A DNA stretch of 46,484 nt from Candidatus Peribacteria bacterium (GTDB lineage Bacteria > Patescibacteriota > Gracilibacteria > UBA1369 > UBA12463). The stretch covers positions 1 to 46,484 of the forward strand of contig CALRDN010000009.1 in the NCBI GenBank assembly GCA_943354965.1, read 5' to 3'. The notes under the pieces were generated by a model. It worked only from the letters and a program-made list of their open reading frames with translations, ran no database searches and had not been told where the DNA came from. Below are positions 15,853-24,974 of the stretch, one piece after another (position 1 is the first letter of the stretch; every line of letters begins with the position of its first letter). The translations under genes and the position numbers were made by a program.

Positions 15853-17133
15853 ATGGGAAGCGGTACAACACCAAAAGTAGAAGTAGCAGCATCGCCAGCA
15901 CCTACTCCCGAGCAAGCTGCGGTTGCAAAAAAAACTGCTGAGCAGGAGGCTGCATTGGCGAAGACAAAGGCTAATACTGAGGCGGCAAAGGATAGTCAGA
16001 AAAGTTCAGCGAGAGATAGTCTTGCTGCACTTCGAGCTACAATTAAGGCGCCGGAAATGGCAGCGGGGGAGACGAAAGAATCATTATTTAATGAGATAGC
16101 TCCCAAGATTCCAGAATTCACGGCTTCATTCACGAGAAAAGATCAGCAGGTTTTCTTGGGTAATATTAGTCAAAAAGCTAAGGATGCCGAGACTGATCCA
16201 GCTAAAAAGGAGAAGATGGGTAGTGTCTATGCCGAAAAAGTCATTGATGACTTTATCGTTCAATTTTTACCAGAATATTATTCTCTTTTAGCTGATGGAG
16301 TTGCTGATAATATTATACTGGATGTAACTATTAAGGATGGTAAGGTAACTCTTATCAAGCCAAAAAATAAGGGTGAAGTTGATGCGGCGACAGATATTGC
16401 CAATAATAAGGCTAAGGAGGCTGCGGCAAATCTGGATTTACCTGGAGAAGCTCAGAGATTCCAGAAGGAACATCCTGAGGCGTTTCTTTTTTTGAGTCAG
16501 ACATTTCCAGAGCAGATGAAGGCGGCATTTGCCGGGAAGGGTCTTATGGGATTTTTCTTAGGAATGCTGGGGTATGGAGCGGGGAAGACCATGTATTCGT
16601 CTATCATGAAATCTGAGTGGTTTTCTAAGTATTATAATTCCACTTTGGATGCATTGGCAAAACTGGGTGAGGAGACGGATTTTAAGGATCCTATTGAGCT
16701 TGCGAAGGCGAGTGATTTGGATGCATATTATAAAAATGTTCCACAGAATGAGCTCCGAACTATTACGAGGAAATTTGTTGTTAACGCTGAAATTACACTT
16801 CCTGAAGTCACGACATTCAGATCTATTGTCTTTCCGAAAGGTGCGGGGAATGTAAGTCTTGCCGGAGCTAGCAAAGAGGGAACTCCTCTTGCTACTTCAT
16901 TCAAGCGAGATGAAAAGTATAAGAATATCACCGTTCCAAAAGATATAAAGATTGAGGCGGGTACGGTGTTTTACGGTTTGACGATTGGGGACAAGGCGAA
17001 GATTGAGGCGGCCTCAAAGGGGGCTCCTGCGGCGGAGACTGCTCCGGTAGCTTCTCCTGTTGTCGCTAGCGCTCCTCCTGCGGCTACACCAACGCCTGCT
17101 GCTCCTGCTGTTGCTCCAGGGGCGGCGAAATAA
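15853..17133 (+). CDS. hypothetical Ala-rich protein, 426 aa
   Basis: Not recognised. The first 60 residues are Ala/Lys/Glu-rich and coiled-coil-like, the middle (60-210) is helical, one hydrophobic Gly-rich segment lies at about 229-250 (GLMGFFLGMLGYGAG) that could insert in or lie on a membrane, and residues 310-385 look strand-rich. The last 40 residues are an Ala/Pro/Val low-complexity tail. No signal peptide. It converges on the 81-residue gene of the opposite three-gene unit. Size, tail and hydrophobic patch suggest a link with the 1192-residue protein, which is inference. Confidence 0.7.
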   Translation: MGSGTTPKVEVAASPAPTPEQAAVAKKTAEQEAALAKTKANTEAAKDSQKSSARDSLAALRATIKAPEMAAGETKESLFNEIAPKIPEFTASFTRKDQQVFLGNISQKAKDAETDPAKKEKMGSVYAEKVIDDFIVQFLPEYYSLLADGVADNIILDVTIKDGKVTLIKPKNKGEVDAATDIANNKAKEAAANLDLPGEAQRFQKEHPEAFLFLSQTFPEQMKAAFAGKGLMGFFLGMLGYGAGKTMYSSIMKSEWFSKYYNSTLDALAKLGEETDFKDPIELAKASDLDAYYKNVPQNELRTITRKFVVNAEITLPEVTTFRSIVFPKGAGNVSLAGASKEGTPLATSFKRDEKYKNITVPKDIKIEAGTVFYGLTIGDKAKIEAASKGAPAAETAPVASPVVASAPPAATPTPAAPAVAPGAAK

Positions 17134-17150
17134 TTCTGGTATGTTTTATG

Positions 17151-17396
17151 TTAGCCAACAGATTTTTCCATGGCCTTGTACTCCATGCTTAACTTGAGGA
17201 GGAGTTTGTCGCGTTTGGATTCGGCTTCTTCTATGTGGGCTTGCTGAGAGGTGTTATCCTTTTGCAAAATACTTGCGAGTTCATCTATCTGCTTGCTATT
17301 CAGTTTGTTAAGCATGTTGAGGATGGCGAGCTGTTCTTGCGCGTCGAGAGTTGAGTTCTTGAGTAGTTTGGCGAATTGGGCGGAAGTTGTTTTCAT
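17151..17396 (-). CDS. small hypothetical protein, 81 aa
   Basis: A short helical, charged protein with coiled-coil character in its second half (TSQQAHIEEAESKRDKLL). It is the third gene of a minus-strand unit: 28 bases separate it from the 1192-residue gene. Its N-terminal half (LLKNSTLDAQEQLAILNML, then LNSKQIDELASIL) resembles the layout of the 52-residue protein at the other end of the unit (helix, then E/Q-rich helix ending LQSITKSLL). That similarity is by eye only. Confidence 0.6.
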   Translation of the reverse strand: MKTTSAQFAKLLKNSTLDAQEQLAILNMLNKLNSKQIDELASILQKDNTSQQAHIEEAESKRDKLLLKLSMEYKAMEKSVG

Positions 17397-17424
17397 AATA
17401 TTTTTTGACTGAGAGTGTAATGAG

Positions 17425-20400
17425 TTATGAGGCGGAAGGTGCGGTGGTGGCTGGCTCTGGAGTTGTTTCTACTTCTACCACTCCTTTGAGATCGTCTGGT
17501 ATATCGAGTTCAGGGGTAGCGGTTTCTTTGAAGTAGAGGTGATATCCGACGCCGCCAACGAGGAGTGCGGTTCCGGTGGCCATACTTACTTTTTCTGTTG
17601 TACGTAGCGTCTTGGCTATGGCGCCTTTGTTCTCGCGAGTGAACTTGAGCATCTTGTCGGCAAGATTTTTGAAGCCTCCCATTTTCTCGGCAAGCTTCTC
17701 GAAACGTGGCCAGAGTTCAATCATTTTGATAGCCGTTTTTGATCCTCCTTTTGCCGCCTTGGTGAGACGAAGGAATACGTTTGCGGCGACACTTGTTCCT
17801 CCCGACGGTACACTTCCGAGAACCATGAGAGCATCACCTGCGAGTCCTACGATACCCCACGCGACATTGCCGGCACGTTCTCCTGCACCGGATACATCTC
17901 TTCCTGATACCATTTCTTTACCTGCGATTGCTGACCAGAAATTTGATACGGTTCCTACGCCCGGAAGCACATCCACCAGGAGTTGACCCAAATCCGGTCC
18001 GAGTTCATTCATGAGCGCTGAAAATTCGCGCTCAGGATCGTTTCTGTGAACAAGTGCATCAGTTGTGAACATCAATCCTGCCATGACCGCCATGAGCTTC
18101 ATACGGCCCTTGGCGCCCTTCATGAGGCGTGTGGCGAAGCGACCTTCGGCACCTTCGAGGACATTTCTGATTTGTGCTTTCATTGCTGGTGTTCGTAGCT
18201 CTTTTGGCAGAGCATTGTATTCTTTGATAATCAGTTCTAGTGTTGAACCTTTGTTTCTGGCGAGTGGATCAATGTATTTTGTCTGTAGGGCCTCGAGCTG
18301 TGTTTTTACCGATACGTCGGTAAGGGGTAATCCATTTTTCTTTGCATCCTGAACGATACTATTTACTTCTTGGGCAAATCTTTCCTGAACTCCTTTTTCG
18401 ACGGCTTCCATGCGGGCGGCCATGTCTTCGAGATGAGATGCTTTATTTGCATTATCGAGTGCTCCAATTTCTGCCGCGGTAGCTCCTCCCATATGATCAA
18501 TATTTGAGGGATTGAGGTAGGCCTCGAGTGCCATTGATGTTTTTTGTTTTGTTTTTTTGAGAGGGCTTGCCGGATCGAGGGCTGATATATCCGCATCCAG
18601 GGCTGCTTTTTCTGCTCTAATCTCGACTTCTGTCTTGTATGTTCCATCCGCTTTGCGGAAAGTTTGCATACTATTGAGAGGTTTGTATGAGGCTACGACT
18701 TCTTCTTTTGCGGCGAGTTCGACCTTTTCAGCCGGGGTACGTCCTGCAAAAGATTCTGAGAATTTCCCCTGCTTCAGTAGTTCCCATCGCTCTGTAAGAC
18801 GACTTACTCCTGAGCGATAGTCGTTTGTTTTTCTTTCAATATCTTTTATGAAGTTTTTGATATTATCAATTTCGCCCGCATTATTTTTCTTTGCGGCTTC
18901 TTCGATACTTCTGACAGTACGCTTAACGTCTCCAAACTTTTTGGCGAACTCGTATCCGAATCGCGTTCCTGTAATAGATTCTTTTATCTTTTCATAGTCT
19001 TTGAACATGTGATGATTTCCGAGGCTTTCTGCCAGTGCTTGGATTTTTTTGAAATTCGGAGAAGGTTCGTTAATCATTGCCGTTAGCCTTTTCATTTCTG
19101 CCTCAACGGTTCCAACGTGCATACCTTGGAAGTTCTTCATGAAAGGAATCAATGGCGCACTGATCATAGATTTAAAAACAAATCTCCATTCCGCGGTTCC
19201 AGGTACGAGGCTCCAGAGTACCTTTCCTACCGCTTTTGCTCCTTTATCATTGATGTCGAAGATCGCTTTTGTGGCTTTTAGTCCTTCTTTTCCCGTCATA
19301 TAGGTGAGACTTCCGAGGACGAGAATTTCAGTTCCGACAATGGTTGTAGCCGCGATTTGGTTCCCTTCATAATCGCCTGCATAGATGAGCGGTAAACTCT
19401 TGAACGCTTCCTTGGTGATGCCGGCGAGCTGAACAGGAAGGTTCATGCCCTTCATGAGTAGTATGATTTTTCCGCCGATATCAAATCCGAAGGAGAACCA
19501 GTTTTTTTCAAAAGCTTCTTGGGTTTCCTTGAGATTAAGCGCTTTTATTGGATCTTCGAGGATAGATTGGAACATGTCATGGACTTGTTTTTCTTTTATT
19601 CCTTCAGCCTTGCTGCGGTCAATGTCGAACATGGTATCCAGATTGGTTTGCATCTCTTTTGCTTCCTTTCCATTTGGATTGTCGTAGGTGAGGTTGATAA
19701 AATCGGTGATGAAATCACGGCGACCGACATAGAGAGCTGCTGCTCCCAGACCCACGAGTGCGGTTTTCCCCGGATTGTTCACGGCAAATTTTGCGGCGTT
19801 CCATGTGGCTTTTGCTCCTAGTTTTAAACCTTTGACGACAACTCCTCGGAGTAGCCATGCGCCATTCATGGCGAGCATAGATTCGGCCGGGTGTTCCTTG
19901 ATCCATTCTAATGATGACTCGAGATGCTTCTCGATAGAGAATTCTCCGAACATGTCCTCGAGGTAGGCGGCGATTTGTGAGTCAGCACCCCATTTGTCGA
20001 AGAGTTTCTTCTTGGCTTGATCGAGTTCGTTTCCAAGTGCTTTAATTAATTTTCTACCGAACTCTCCCGTGGTTTCATTTACGATTCCTAGGTATACCGC
20101 GGCATTTATCATGATGCCTTTTTTCATGCCATGAGTTGTTGCCCACTTATAGATGAGGATAGCAGCGCCTCCCGCTACGGCATATTCGGCATATGTCTTG
20201 GCGTCATTTTCATCAATTCCCATATTTTTTGCCATCTCTGCGAGACTTAGATTTTTTATCCAATTTGGCATTTCGATATTGTGTTCTTTGAAGAAATTTT
20301 CCATTCGTACTTTTACCTCGCCGAAATGACACTTGTCATCGAGCCACTTGTAACCTTTTTCAATTTCATCTTTTACGTCTCCGAGTTTTTCTTTCACTGT

Positions 20401-21003
20401 GTCCAAACTAGGAAGTCCGAGTGTTCCTGCGACGGCTCCCCATAGGTCTTTCCCGATAGAGATAGCTCCTTCTTTTTGTTTTTTCAGGAGAAGCATGCCC
20501 ACGCCTTTTACTCCGTCTTTCGACCAGGCATCAGCTATTTCGACGAGACTAATTTTTCCATTGATTGCTTCGTACAGTGCCGTTACCGTGCCTATGGCAA
20601 GTGTTCCTCCTAGCGCTAATTTGAGGATGCTCATCATTGTTCCATCTTTTGTCTCTTCCAAATCTCCTTTGAGATCTTCTCCAATACCGAAAAGTTTTTT
20701 GAATCCACCGCTTATGAGTTGTCCAATTTTTTTGATACCTTGATAAGCGAGATAACCCGCACCAACTACACCTCCAAGAATGGCAGCCTTCTTTAGCCAG
20801 CTTCCTTGTTCGAACTCTTTCATAAGTCTTTTGCCTCCGATACTTATAAAAGCCATCACTTTTTCCGCGATAGTTTTTGGTTTTTCCGGAGTACCTTCAT
20901 ACGCTTCACGCACTTCTTGGGCGAAGCTTTTGTTTTCCACATTTTCTGCTATTTCAGGGGATTGAACGTTTCCGGTAGATCCTTGTTTTGGCGGCGTGCT
21001 CAT
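17425..21003 (-). CDS. large multi-hydrophobic protein with pretoxin-like segment, 1192 aa
   Basis: No family covers the whole protein. There is no signal peptide. Gly/Ala-rich hydrophobic segments that could cross a membrane lie at about 70-100, 125-150, 270-290, near 390, near 420, near 560 and 1133-1148; between them are amphipathic and coiled-coil helices, especially 640-1000. Residues about 1005-1070 contain DVLPGVGTVSNFWSAIAGKE followed by a SG..SG..ER pattern and a Gly-rich hydrophobic stretch, recalling the pretoxin (PT-TG) region of polymorphic toxins; no nuclease or other toxin domain follows, only helices, one membrane segment and a Thr/Pro/Ala tail. It sits between two very small genes on the same strand. 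Function unknown; a membrane scaffold or a delivered effector are both possible (inference). Confidence 0.72.
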   Translation of the reverse strand: MSTPPKQGSTGNVQSPEIAENVENKSFAQEVREAYEGTPEKPKTIAEKVMAFISIGGKRLMKEFEQGSWLKKAAILGGVVGAGYLAYQGIKKIGQLISGGFKKLFGIGEDLKGDLEETKDGTMMSILKLALGGTLAIGTVTALYEAINGKISLVEIADAWSKDGVKGVGMLLLKKQKEGAISIGKDLWGAVAGTLGLPSLDTVKEKLGDVKDEIEKGYKWLDDKCHFGEVKVRMENFFKEHNIEMPNWIKNLSLAEMAKNMGIDENDAKTYAEYAVAGGAAILIYKWATTHGMKKGIMINAAVYLGIVNETTGEFGRKLIKALGNELDQAKKKLFDKWGADSQIAAYLEDMFGEFSIEKHLESSLEWIKEHPAESMLAMNGAWLLRGVVVKGLKLGAKATWNAAKFAVNNPGKTALVGLGAAALYVGRRDFITDFINLTYDNPNGKEAKEMQTNLDTMFDIDRSKAEGIKEKQVHDMFQSILEDPIKALNLKETQEAFEKNWFSFGFDIGGKIILLMKGMNLPVQLAGITKEAFKSLPLIYAGDYEGNQIAATTIVGTEILVLGSLTYMTGKEGLKATKAIFDINDKGAKAVGKVLWSLVPGTAEWRFVFKSMISAPLIPFMKNFQGMHVGTVEAEMKRLTAMINEPSPNFKKIQALAESLGNHHMFKDYEKIKESITGTRFGYEFAKKFGDVKRTVRSIEEAAKKNNAGEIDNIKNFIKDIERKTNDYRSGVSRLTERWELLKQGKFSESFAGRTPAEKVELAAKEEVVASYKPLNSMQTFRKADGTYKTEVEIRAEKAALDADISALDPASPLKKTKQKTSMALEAYLNPSNIDHMGGATAAEIGALDNANKASHLEDMAARMEAVEKGVQERFAQEVNSIVQDAKKNGLPLTDVSVKTQLEALQTKYIDPLARNKGSTLELIIKEYNALPKELRTPAMKAQIRNVLEGAEGRFATRLMKGAKGRMKLMAVMAGLMFTTDALVHRNDPEREFSALMNELGPDLGQLLVDVLPGVGTVSNFWSAIAGKEMVSGRDVSGAGERAGNVAWGIVGLAGDALMVLGSVPSGGTSVAANVFLRLTKAAKGGSKTAIKMIELWPRFEKLAEKMGGFKNLADKMLKFTRENKGAIAKTLRTTEKVSMATGTALLVGGVGYHLYFKETATPELDIPDDLKGVVEVETTPEPATTAPSAS

Positions 21004-21027
21004 GAGGATGGTTTTAGATTATATGTT

Positions 21028-21186
21028 TTAGAGGAGACTTTTTGTAATGGATTGGAGCTCTTCTTCTGATAGTTCTGAAAAAGCCTGCTTCAAAACCTCC
21101 GCTTTGGACTGGTCGGTGAACATGTTTTCTTTCTGTAGCTTCTCGAGAATCTTGTTAACGGCTTTTGTGTTTTTGTTGTTTTCCAT
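21028..21186 (-). CDS. small hypothetical protein, 52 aa
   Basis: ATG at 21186, TAA ending at 21028. The translation is a charged two-helix peptide starting MENNKNTKAVNKIL and ending ELQSITKSLL. It is supported by a good promoter 16 bases in front, by its position 24 bases before the 1192-residue gene on the same strand and by protein-like composition. No family recognised. It could be a partner or chaperone of the large protein (inference). Confidence 0.6.
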   Translation of the reverse strand: MENNKNTKAVNKILEKLQKENMFTDQSKAEVLKQAFSELSEEELQSITKSLL

Positions 21187-21208
21187 ATGTTTTTTATTAA
21201 TTCATGTA

Positions 21209-21237
21209 ATTATATCATAATTTAGCCTTGGAAGCAA
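21209..21237 (-). promoter_or_regulatory. promoter of the three-gene minus unit, TTGCTT-17-TATAAT
   Basis: Minus strand TTGCTT (21237-21232), 17 bases, TATAAT (21214-21209) preceded by TGA. Predicted leader 16 bases. Confidence 0.65.
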
Positions 21238-21307
21238 CCTCAAAGGGTGCAAGATTCCTCTCTTTGTTGTATAGTTTCCACAGTATTTTTTAGCTTTACA
21301 ACATTGT

Positions 21308-21784
21308 ATGGGTAATATTAGAGAACAGACGCTTGTACTTATTAAGCCGGATGCGATCCAAAGAGGTCTTATTGGTAACGTTATCGGACGTTTTGAAATG
21401 AAGGGTCTCAAGGTAGCGGGGATCAAAATGATGTCTCTTGATGAGGCTATTCTTCGTGAGCATTATGCTCATATCGCTGATAAGCCATTTTTCCCAGGCG
21501 TAAGCAGCTTTATGCGAAGCTCTCCTGTGGTTGCTATCTGCTTGGAAGGACTGGACGTTGTAAATGCTGTTCGTCTCCTTTGTGGTATTACGAAGGCTCG
21601 AGAGGCTGATGCTGGCACGATTCGTGGCGATCTCGCTATGAGTGTTGCTTGTAACGTGGTTCATGCTTCCGATACGGTTGAAAATGCACAGGCCGAGGTG
21701 AAGAGATTCTTCAATCCAGATGACCTCTTCAACTATGATAAATCAGAGTACATGCATGTATATGTTGAAGACGAACGATCGTAA
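21308..21784 (+). CDS. ndk: nucleoside diphosphate kinase, 158 aa
   Basis: A canonical NDK: TLVLIKPDAIQRGLIG at the N-terminus with the phosphate-binding Lys, GRFEMKGLKV, the helix HYAHIADKPFF, and NVVHASDTVENA with the catalytic His. The usual HGSD is HASD here. It balances NTP and dNTP pools by transferring phosphate through phosphohistidine. A short C-terminal extension (from about 143) adds a few residues. It is the housekeeping copy, in contrast to the divergent one at 1365. A TATAGT box lies about 26 bases upstream of a likely leader. The next gene, pabB, starts 28 bases after the stop. Confidence 0.95.
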   Translation: MGNIREQTLVLIKPDAIQRGLIGNVIGRFEMKGLKVAGIKMMSLDEAILREHYAHIADKPFFPGVSSFMRSSPVVAICLEGLDVVNAVRLLCGITKAREADAGTIRGDLAMSVACNVVHASDTVENAQAEVKRFFNPDDLFNYDKSEYMHVYVEDERS

Positions 21785-21812
21785 TTGATCTTTACCTCCT
21801 CACCCTTTCTTG

Positions 21813-23246
21813 ATGTTTCATCTCGCGTATCGCAAGAAGAAGATTGAAAAGGAGATGCCGCTTGTAGTATTCGAAAAACTTCGAGGGGAGTATAGTGCTC
21901 TTTTGTATAGCGGTCAGCCAAAAGGTGCGAAGCGCGATGAGTCGTGCGGACGATATACGTATATCGGCTATGAGCCGTTCATGCTTTTCGAAAGTAAAGG
22001 TGGTATTCAGGAAATTTCTTCGATTCAATATGATGTTGATGGCGTTACTCGTAATGCACAAATGTGTGATGGAGAACCGCTTGAAATTTTCAAAGTTGTA
22101 TTGGATCAGATAAAGGTGAAGTCGGATAAAGATTTGCCACCGTTTGTAGGTGGTGCGATGGGAATTATGAGTTATGATTTTGGTCTGACCTTGCATAAAA
22201 TTCCTCATACTACGACCGATGACTTGGAGTTGCCGGATATGTTTTATGCGCTCTATGACAAGGTAATTGCTTTCGATCATGTTATGAATGATCTGTATTT
22301 TTTTGGCTTAGGTGAGACGAAAGAACAGGCACAGCAGATTGCAGAAGAAGTTTTTCGAGATGCGACAAAAGGGTTGCAGTATGAGCACGAGGAGAAGAAA
22401 ATTGGCGGAAAGCGTAAACGATCGAAGGAGCTAAATATGTATCTTTCGAAGTCGGATTATTTGAAGAAAATTTCTGAAATAAAAAAGTTTTTGAAAGACG
22501 GAGAGAGTTATCAGGTGAATTTTTCTCATCGGTTTTCCTATGAGACGACAGAGGAGGCTTGGGATATTTTTTGCCGTTTGGCGGAAATAAATCCTTCACC
22601 ATTTAGTTGTTATTTTGAGCATCCGGAGTTTACGATTATCAGTTCTTCGCCGGAGAAGTTAATTTCTGCGACGGACGGTTTGGTCGAGACGAAGCCAATC
22701 AAGGGCACTCGTGCTCGAGGAAAAACAAAGGAAGAAGATTTGGTGGTTGAGAAAGATTTATTGAGTTCGAAGAAAGATGAGGCGGAGTTAACGATGATTG
22801 TGGATCTCATGCGCAATGATATAGGAATGGTATGTGAACCAAAATCGGTGAAAGTTTTGGATCATCGAACGATTGAGAAGTTCTCTCATGTGATGCATAC
22901 CGTGACGACGATTCAGGGGCGATTGAAAAAAGGCATGTCGATCGTAGACCTGGTGGCTGCGGTTTTCCCCGGTGGGAGCGTCACAGGTTGTCCGAAGAAA
23001 CGAACAATGGAAATCATTGCGAAGTTAGAGGATTTTCATCGAGATTTTTATTGCGGGTCAGCTGGATATTTTTCGGTATCCGGGAATATGGCACTCAATA
23101 TTCTCATCCGTACGATGGTATATCGATTCGGTGAAGTATTCTTCCACTCGGGTGGAGGTATCGTGATGGATTCTGACGCAGAAGAGGAATTTAATGAGAC
23201 CCTGGACAAGGCTCAGGCTTTGCTGGAGGCGTTGGTGGGGGACTAA
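21813..23246 (+). CDS. pabB: aminodeoxychorismate synthase component I (PabB-type), 477 aa
   Basis: A chorismate-binding enzyme. Diagnostic segments of the catalytic domain are present: KISEIKKFLKDGESYQVNF, NPSPFSCYF, SSSPEKLI, KPIKGTRARG, MIVDLMRNDIGMVC, GGSVTGCPKKRTMEII and YCGSAGYFS. The PIKGT form and the nearby pabC, folP and folK favour 4-amino-4-deoxychorismate synthesis for folate over anthranilate synthesis (TrpE is the alternative). The N-terminal domain has the YTYIGYEPF-like region of the family. No glutamine amidotransferase subunit (PabA) is in the window. ATG 21813 is preferred to the TTG just before it. Confidence 0.88.
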   Translation: MFHLAYRKKKIEKEMPLVVFEKLRGEYSALLYSGQPKGAKRDESCGRYTYIGYEPFMLFESKGGIQEISSIQYDVDGVTRNAQMCDGEPLEIFKVVLDQIKVKSDKDLPPFVGGAMGIMSYDFGLTLHKIPHTTTDDLELPDMFYALYDKVIAFDHVMNDLYFFGLGETKEQAQQIAEEVFRDATKGLQYEHEEKKIGGKRKRSKELNMYLSKSDYLKKISEIKKFLKDGESYQVNFSHRFSYETTEEAWDIFCRLAEINPSPFSCYFEHPEFTIISSSPEKLISATDGLVETKPIKGTRARGKTKEEDLVVEKDLLSSKKDEAELTMIVDLMRNDIGMVCEPKSVKVLDHRTIEKFSHVMHTVTTIQGRLKKGMSIVDLVAAVFPGGSVTGCPKKRTMEIIAKLEDFHRDFYCGSAGYFSVSGNMALNILIRTMVYRFGEVFFHSGGGIVMDSDAEEEFNETLDKAQALLEALVGD

Positions 23247-23278
23247 TTTATTACTGCTATTGCGCTTTTTCTTACCTC

Positions 23279-23300
23279 AAAAGAGCGAATTTCTCCGCTC
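23279..23300 (-). terminator. hairpin downstream of the DUF5679 gene
   Basis: GAGCG / CGCTC stem (23283-23287, 23296-23300) with an 8-base loop; on the minus strand it is followed by TTTT. A modest intrinsic terminator for the minus gene ending at 23338. Confidence 0.4.
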
Positions 23301-23337
23301 GTTTGAGTATTATTTTCGTCTTTCAGCTTTGAAGAAC

Positions 23338-23508
23338 TTACGCCTTCTTGCTTGGGAGGATCTTGTACATGGTCGTGTTGCATGTCTTGCACTGACCAGT
23401 CATAGCACGACGCTGAGTTGTGCCTTTACCTTTCATGGCGACTTCTTTGCCATTTACCATTTCGCTCTTTGCTTTGCATTTTACGCAGTAGGCTATTGTT
23501 GCTTCCAT
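23338..23508 (-). CDS. small zinc-ribbon protein, DUF5679-like, 56 aa
   Basis: Two CxxC pairs, C8/C11 (YCVKCKAK) and C40/C43 (GQCKTCNTTMYKI), around the pattern MVNGKEVAMK make a small zinc ribbon of the DUF5679 type. Such proteins are tiny, and the ATG at 23508 gives that length; the longer open frame upstream has no family character. Function is unknown; a nucleic-acid or protein-contact role is usual for ribbons (inference). It lies opposite to and between pabB and pabC. Confidence 0.75.
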   Translation of the reverse strand: MEATIAYCVKCKAKSEMVNGKEVAMKGKGTTQRRAMTGQCKTCNTTMYKILPSKKA

Positions 23509-23555
23509 GTGTGGAGAGGGATAAAAAGTATTGGCTAAATAATCGCAGAATAAGC

Positions 23556-23583
23556 TTGTAAAGTCAATGCGGGCTTGTATGAT
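23556..23583 (+). promoter_or_regulatory. promoter near the pabC start, TTGTAA-16-TATGAT
   Basis: TTGTAA (23556-23561), 16 bases, TATGAT (23578-23583), 8 bases, ATG 23592. Predicted leader about 2 bases. Confidence 0.55.
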
Positions 23584-23591
23584 GCGTGTGT

Positions 23592-24443
23592 ATGATCGTT
23601 TTTCTGAATGGCAAATATGTGGATGAGCAGGAGGCAAAAGTCTCCGTTTTTGACCAGGGATTTCTCTATGGTGATGGTGTATATGAGACGATGAGAACGT
23701 ATTGCGGGAGTTTGTGGAGAGTAGATCAGCATATGAAACGTTTGGAGAAGTCGATGCGTTTAGCTGGCATCGTGCTGCCGTATTCGTATGCTCGATTGAT
23801 TGATCAGGTGAAGGCGGTTATTCAGAAAAATAAGCTGAAAGAGGCGAGGGTGAGAGTGATGATTACACGCGGATTGAGTGCGAGCAAAGGGGCGAAGTTT
23901 GCGCCTGCGCGAGCCGACAAGGCGAGCGTTTGTATCCTCTCTTACCCCATCTCTGTTTTTGATCCGAAGAGGGTTGTGTTGCCGGAAGTCTCAACGGCAT
24001 TCTATCCGGTCGAGAGATCGTTTCCTACCGTGAAGACGACGAGCATGTTTCCGTTGGTGATGGCGAGGATGCATGCTCTTCAGGGTGGTTTTTTTGATAC
24101 GTTACTTGTTGATCGTGAAGGATATGTGAGTGAGGGTGCGGTGAGTAATATTTTTGTGGTGAAAAGGGGCGTCTTGTATACGCCGAAAGCTGGCATGCTG
24201 CAGGGGGTTACGAGAGACGCGATTTTGCGGATTGCTCGCGGGTTGGTGCGGAGAAAAAAGTTGAAGAAGATTATATATTGCTATTTTAAGCGGTCGTTTG
24301 TACTTCATGCCGATGAGGTTTTTCTCACGAATGCACCTAGCGGGGTGGTGAGTGTTGTGCGGATCGGAGAGAGAAAGATAGGAAGTGGCCGCAGTGGATT
24401 GATTACGAAAACTATCTTTTCCAGCTTTATTGAGTCGATTTAA
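23592..24443 (+). CDS. pabC: class IV aminotransferase-fold enzyme, probable aminodeoxychorismate lyase, 283 aa
   Basis: PLP fold-type IV family: DQGFLYGDGVYETMRTY near the N-terminus, the VKTTSMFPLVMA segment with the PLP lysine, DREGYVSEGAVSNIFVV and the late TNAPSGV phosphate-loop region. The family includes branched-chain and D-amino-acid aminotransferases as well as PabC; the folate neighbours and pabB just upstream point to release of pyruvate from aminodeoxychorismate, yielding 4-aminobenzoate. ATG 23592 chosen over GTG 23586 because of the promoter position. Confidence 0.82.
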   Translation: MIVFLNGKYVDEQEAKVSVFDQGFLYGDGVYETMRTYCGSLWRVDQHMKRLEKSMRLAGIVLPYSYARLIDQVKAVIQKNKLKEARVRVMITRGLSASKGAKFAPARADKASVCILSYPISVFDPKRVVLPEVSTAFYPVERSFPTVKTTSMFPLVMARMHALQGGFFDTLLVDREGYVSEGAVSNIFVVKRGVLYTPKAGMLQGVTRDAILRIARGLVRRKKLKKIIYCYFKRSFVLHADEVFLTNAPSGVVSVVRIGERKIGSGRSGLITKTIFSSFIESI

Positions 24444-24463
24444 GCTTTGCTAGAGCGGCGATG

Positions 24464-24492
24464 TTGATTTGATTGATGATTTTTGTTAGAAT
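24464..24492 (+). promoter_or_regulatory. promoter, TTGATT-17-TAGAAT
   Basis: TTGATT (24464-24469), 17 bases, TAGAAT (24487-24492); predicted leader 17 bases before ATG 24516. Confidence 0.55.
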
Positions 24493-24515
24493 CATCGCCC
24501 TTTAATGGTGTATTT

Positions 24516-24974
24516 ATGGGTTCAACTCCTTCCGGTTCAGATTTTACTGAAATATTAGGTATTTGTGATAATGAGGATCCTTTATCAGCCTCTCCGGTTC
24601 GATCGGAGTATGAAAGGGTCGTTCCTCATATTCTCGACCTTTGTCGCGATTTTAGATTGGATCCGCAGGTAACTCAGAATCTCAATCTGGCTACACTTAT
24701 GCGTTCACTGGAATGTCTGGATCGACACTATGATGCTATTTCTGATGAAAAAATGGCTGAGAAATTTGTTCAGGATGTGTTTCTCTTTTTACATACTCAT
24801 GGAGGTATTTTGCGACCAATTCGTCCTGTTGAGCTTCCTGCTGACCTTATGCAACATCTTACCGCTTTGAGGGAGGTTTTGCATCAGACACAATCTATGC
24901 AGGATTTTGTAGAATTTGACCTCTCAACTTACGCGACTTTCCCGTCAGGCTCGAGCTATTACCGAAATACGTGA
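24516..24974 (+). CDS. hypothetical protein, 152 aa; probable 5' part of a frameshifted gene
   Basis: Not recognised; soluble and helical. It ends at a TGA at 24972-24974, but the last 20 residues (from about FDLSTYATF) lose the helical, charged character of the rest. The reading frame one base further continues as a coherent open frame to 25278. A single extra base between about 24913 and 24971 would explain both halves, giving an intact protein of about 253 residues. The frame could be opened upstream to a TTG at 24483, but that lies inside the promoter. Confidence 0.6.
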   Translation: MGSTPSGSDFTEILGICDNEDPLSASPVRSEYERVVPHILDLCRDFRLDPQVTQNLNLATLMRSLECLDRHYDAISDEKMAEKFVQDVFLFLHTHGGILRPIRPVELPADLMQHLTALREVLHQTQSMQDFVEFDLSTYATFPSGSSYYRNT

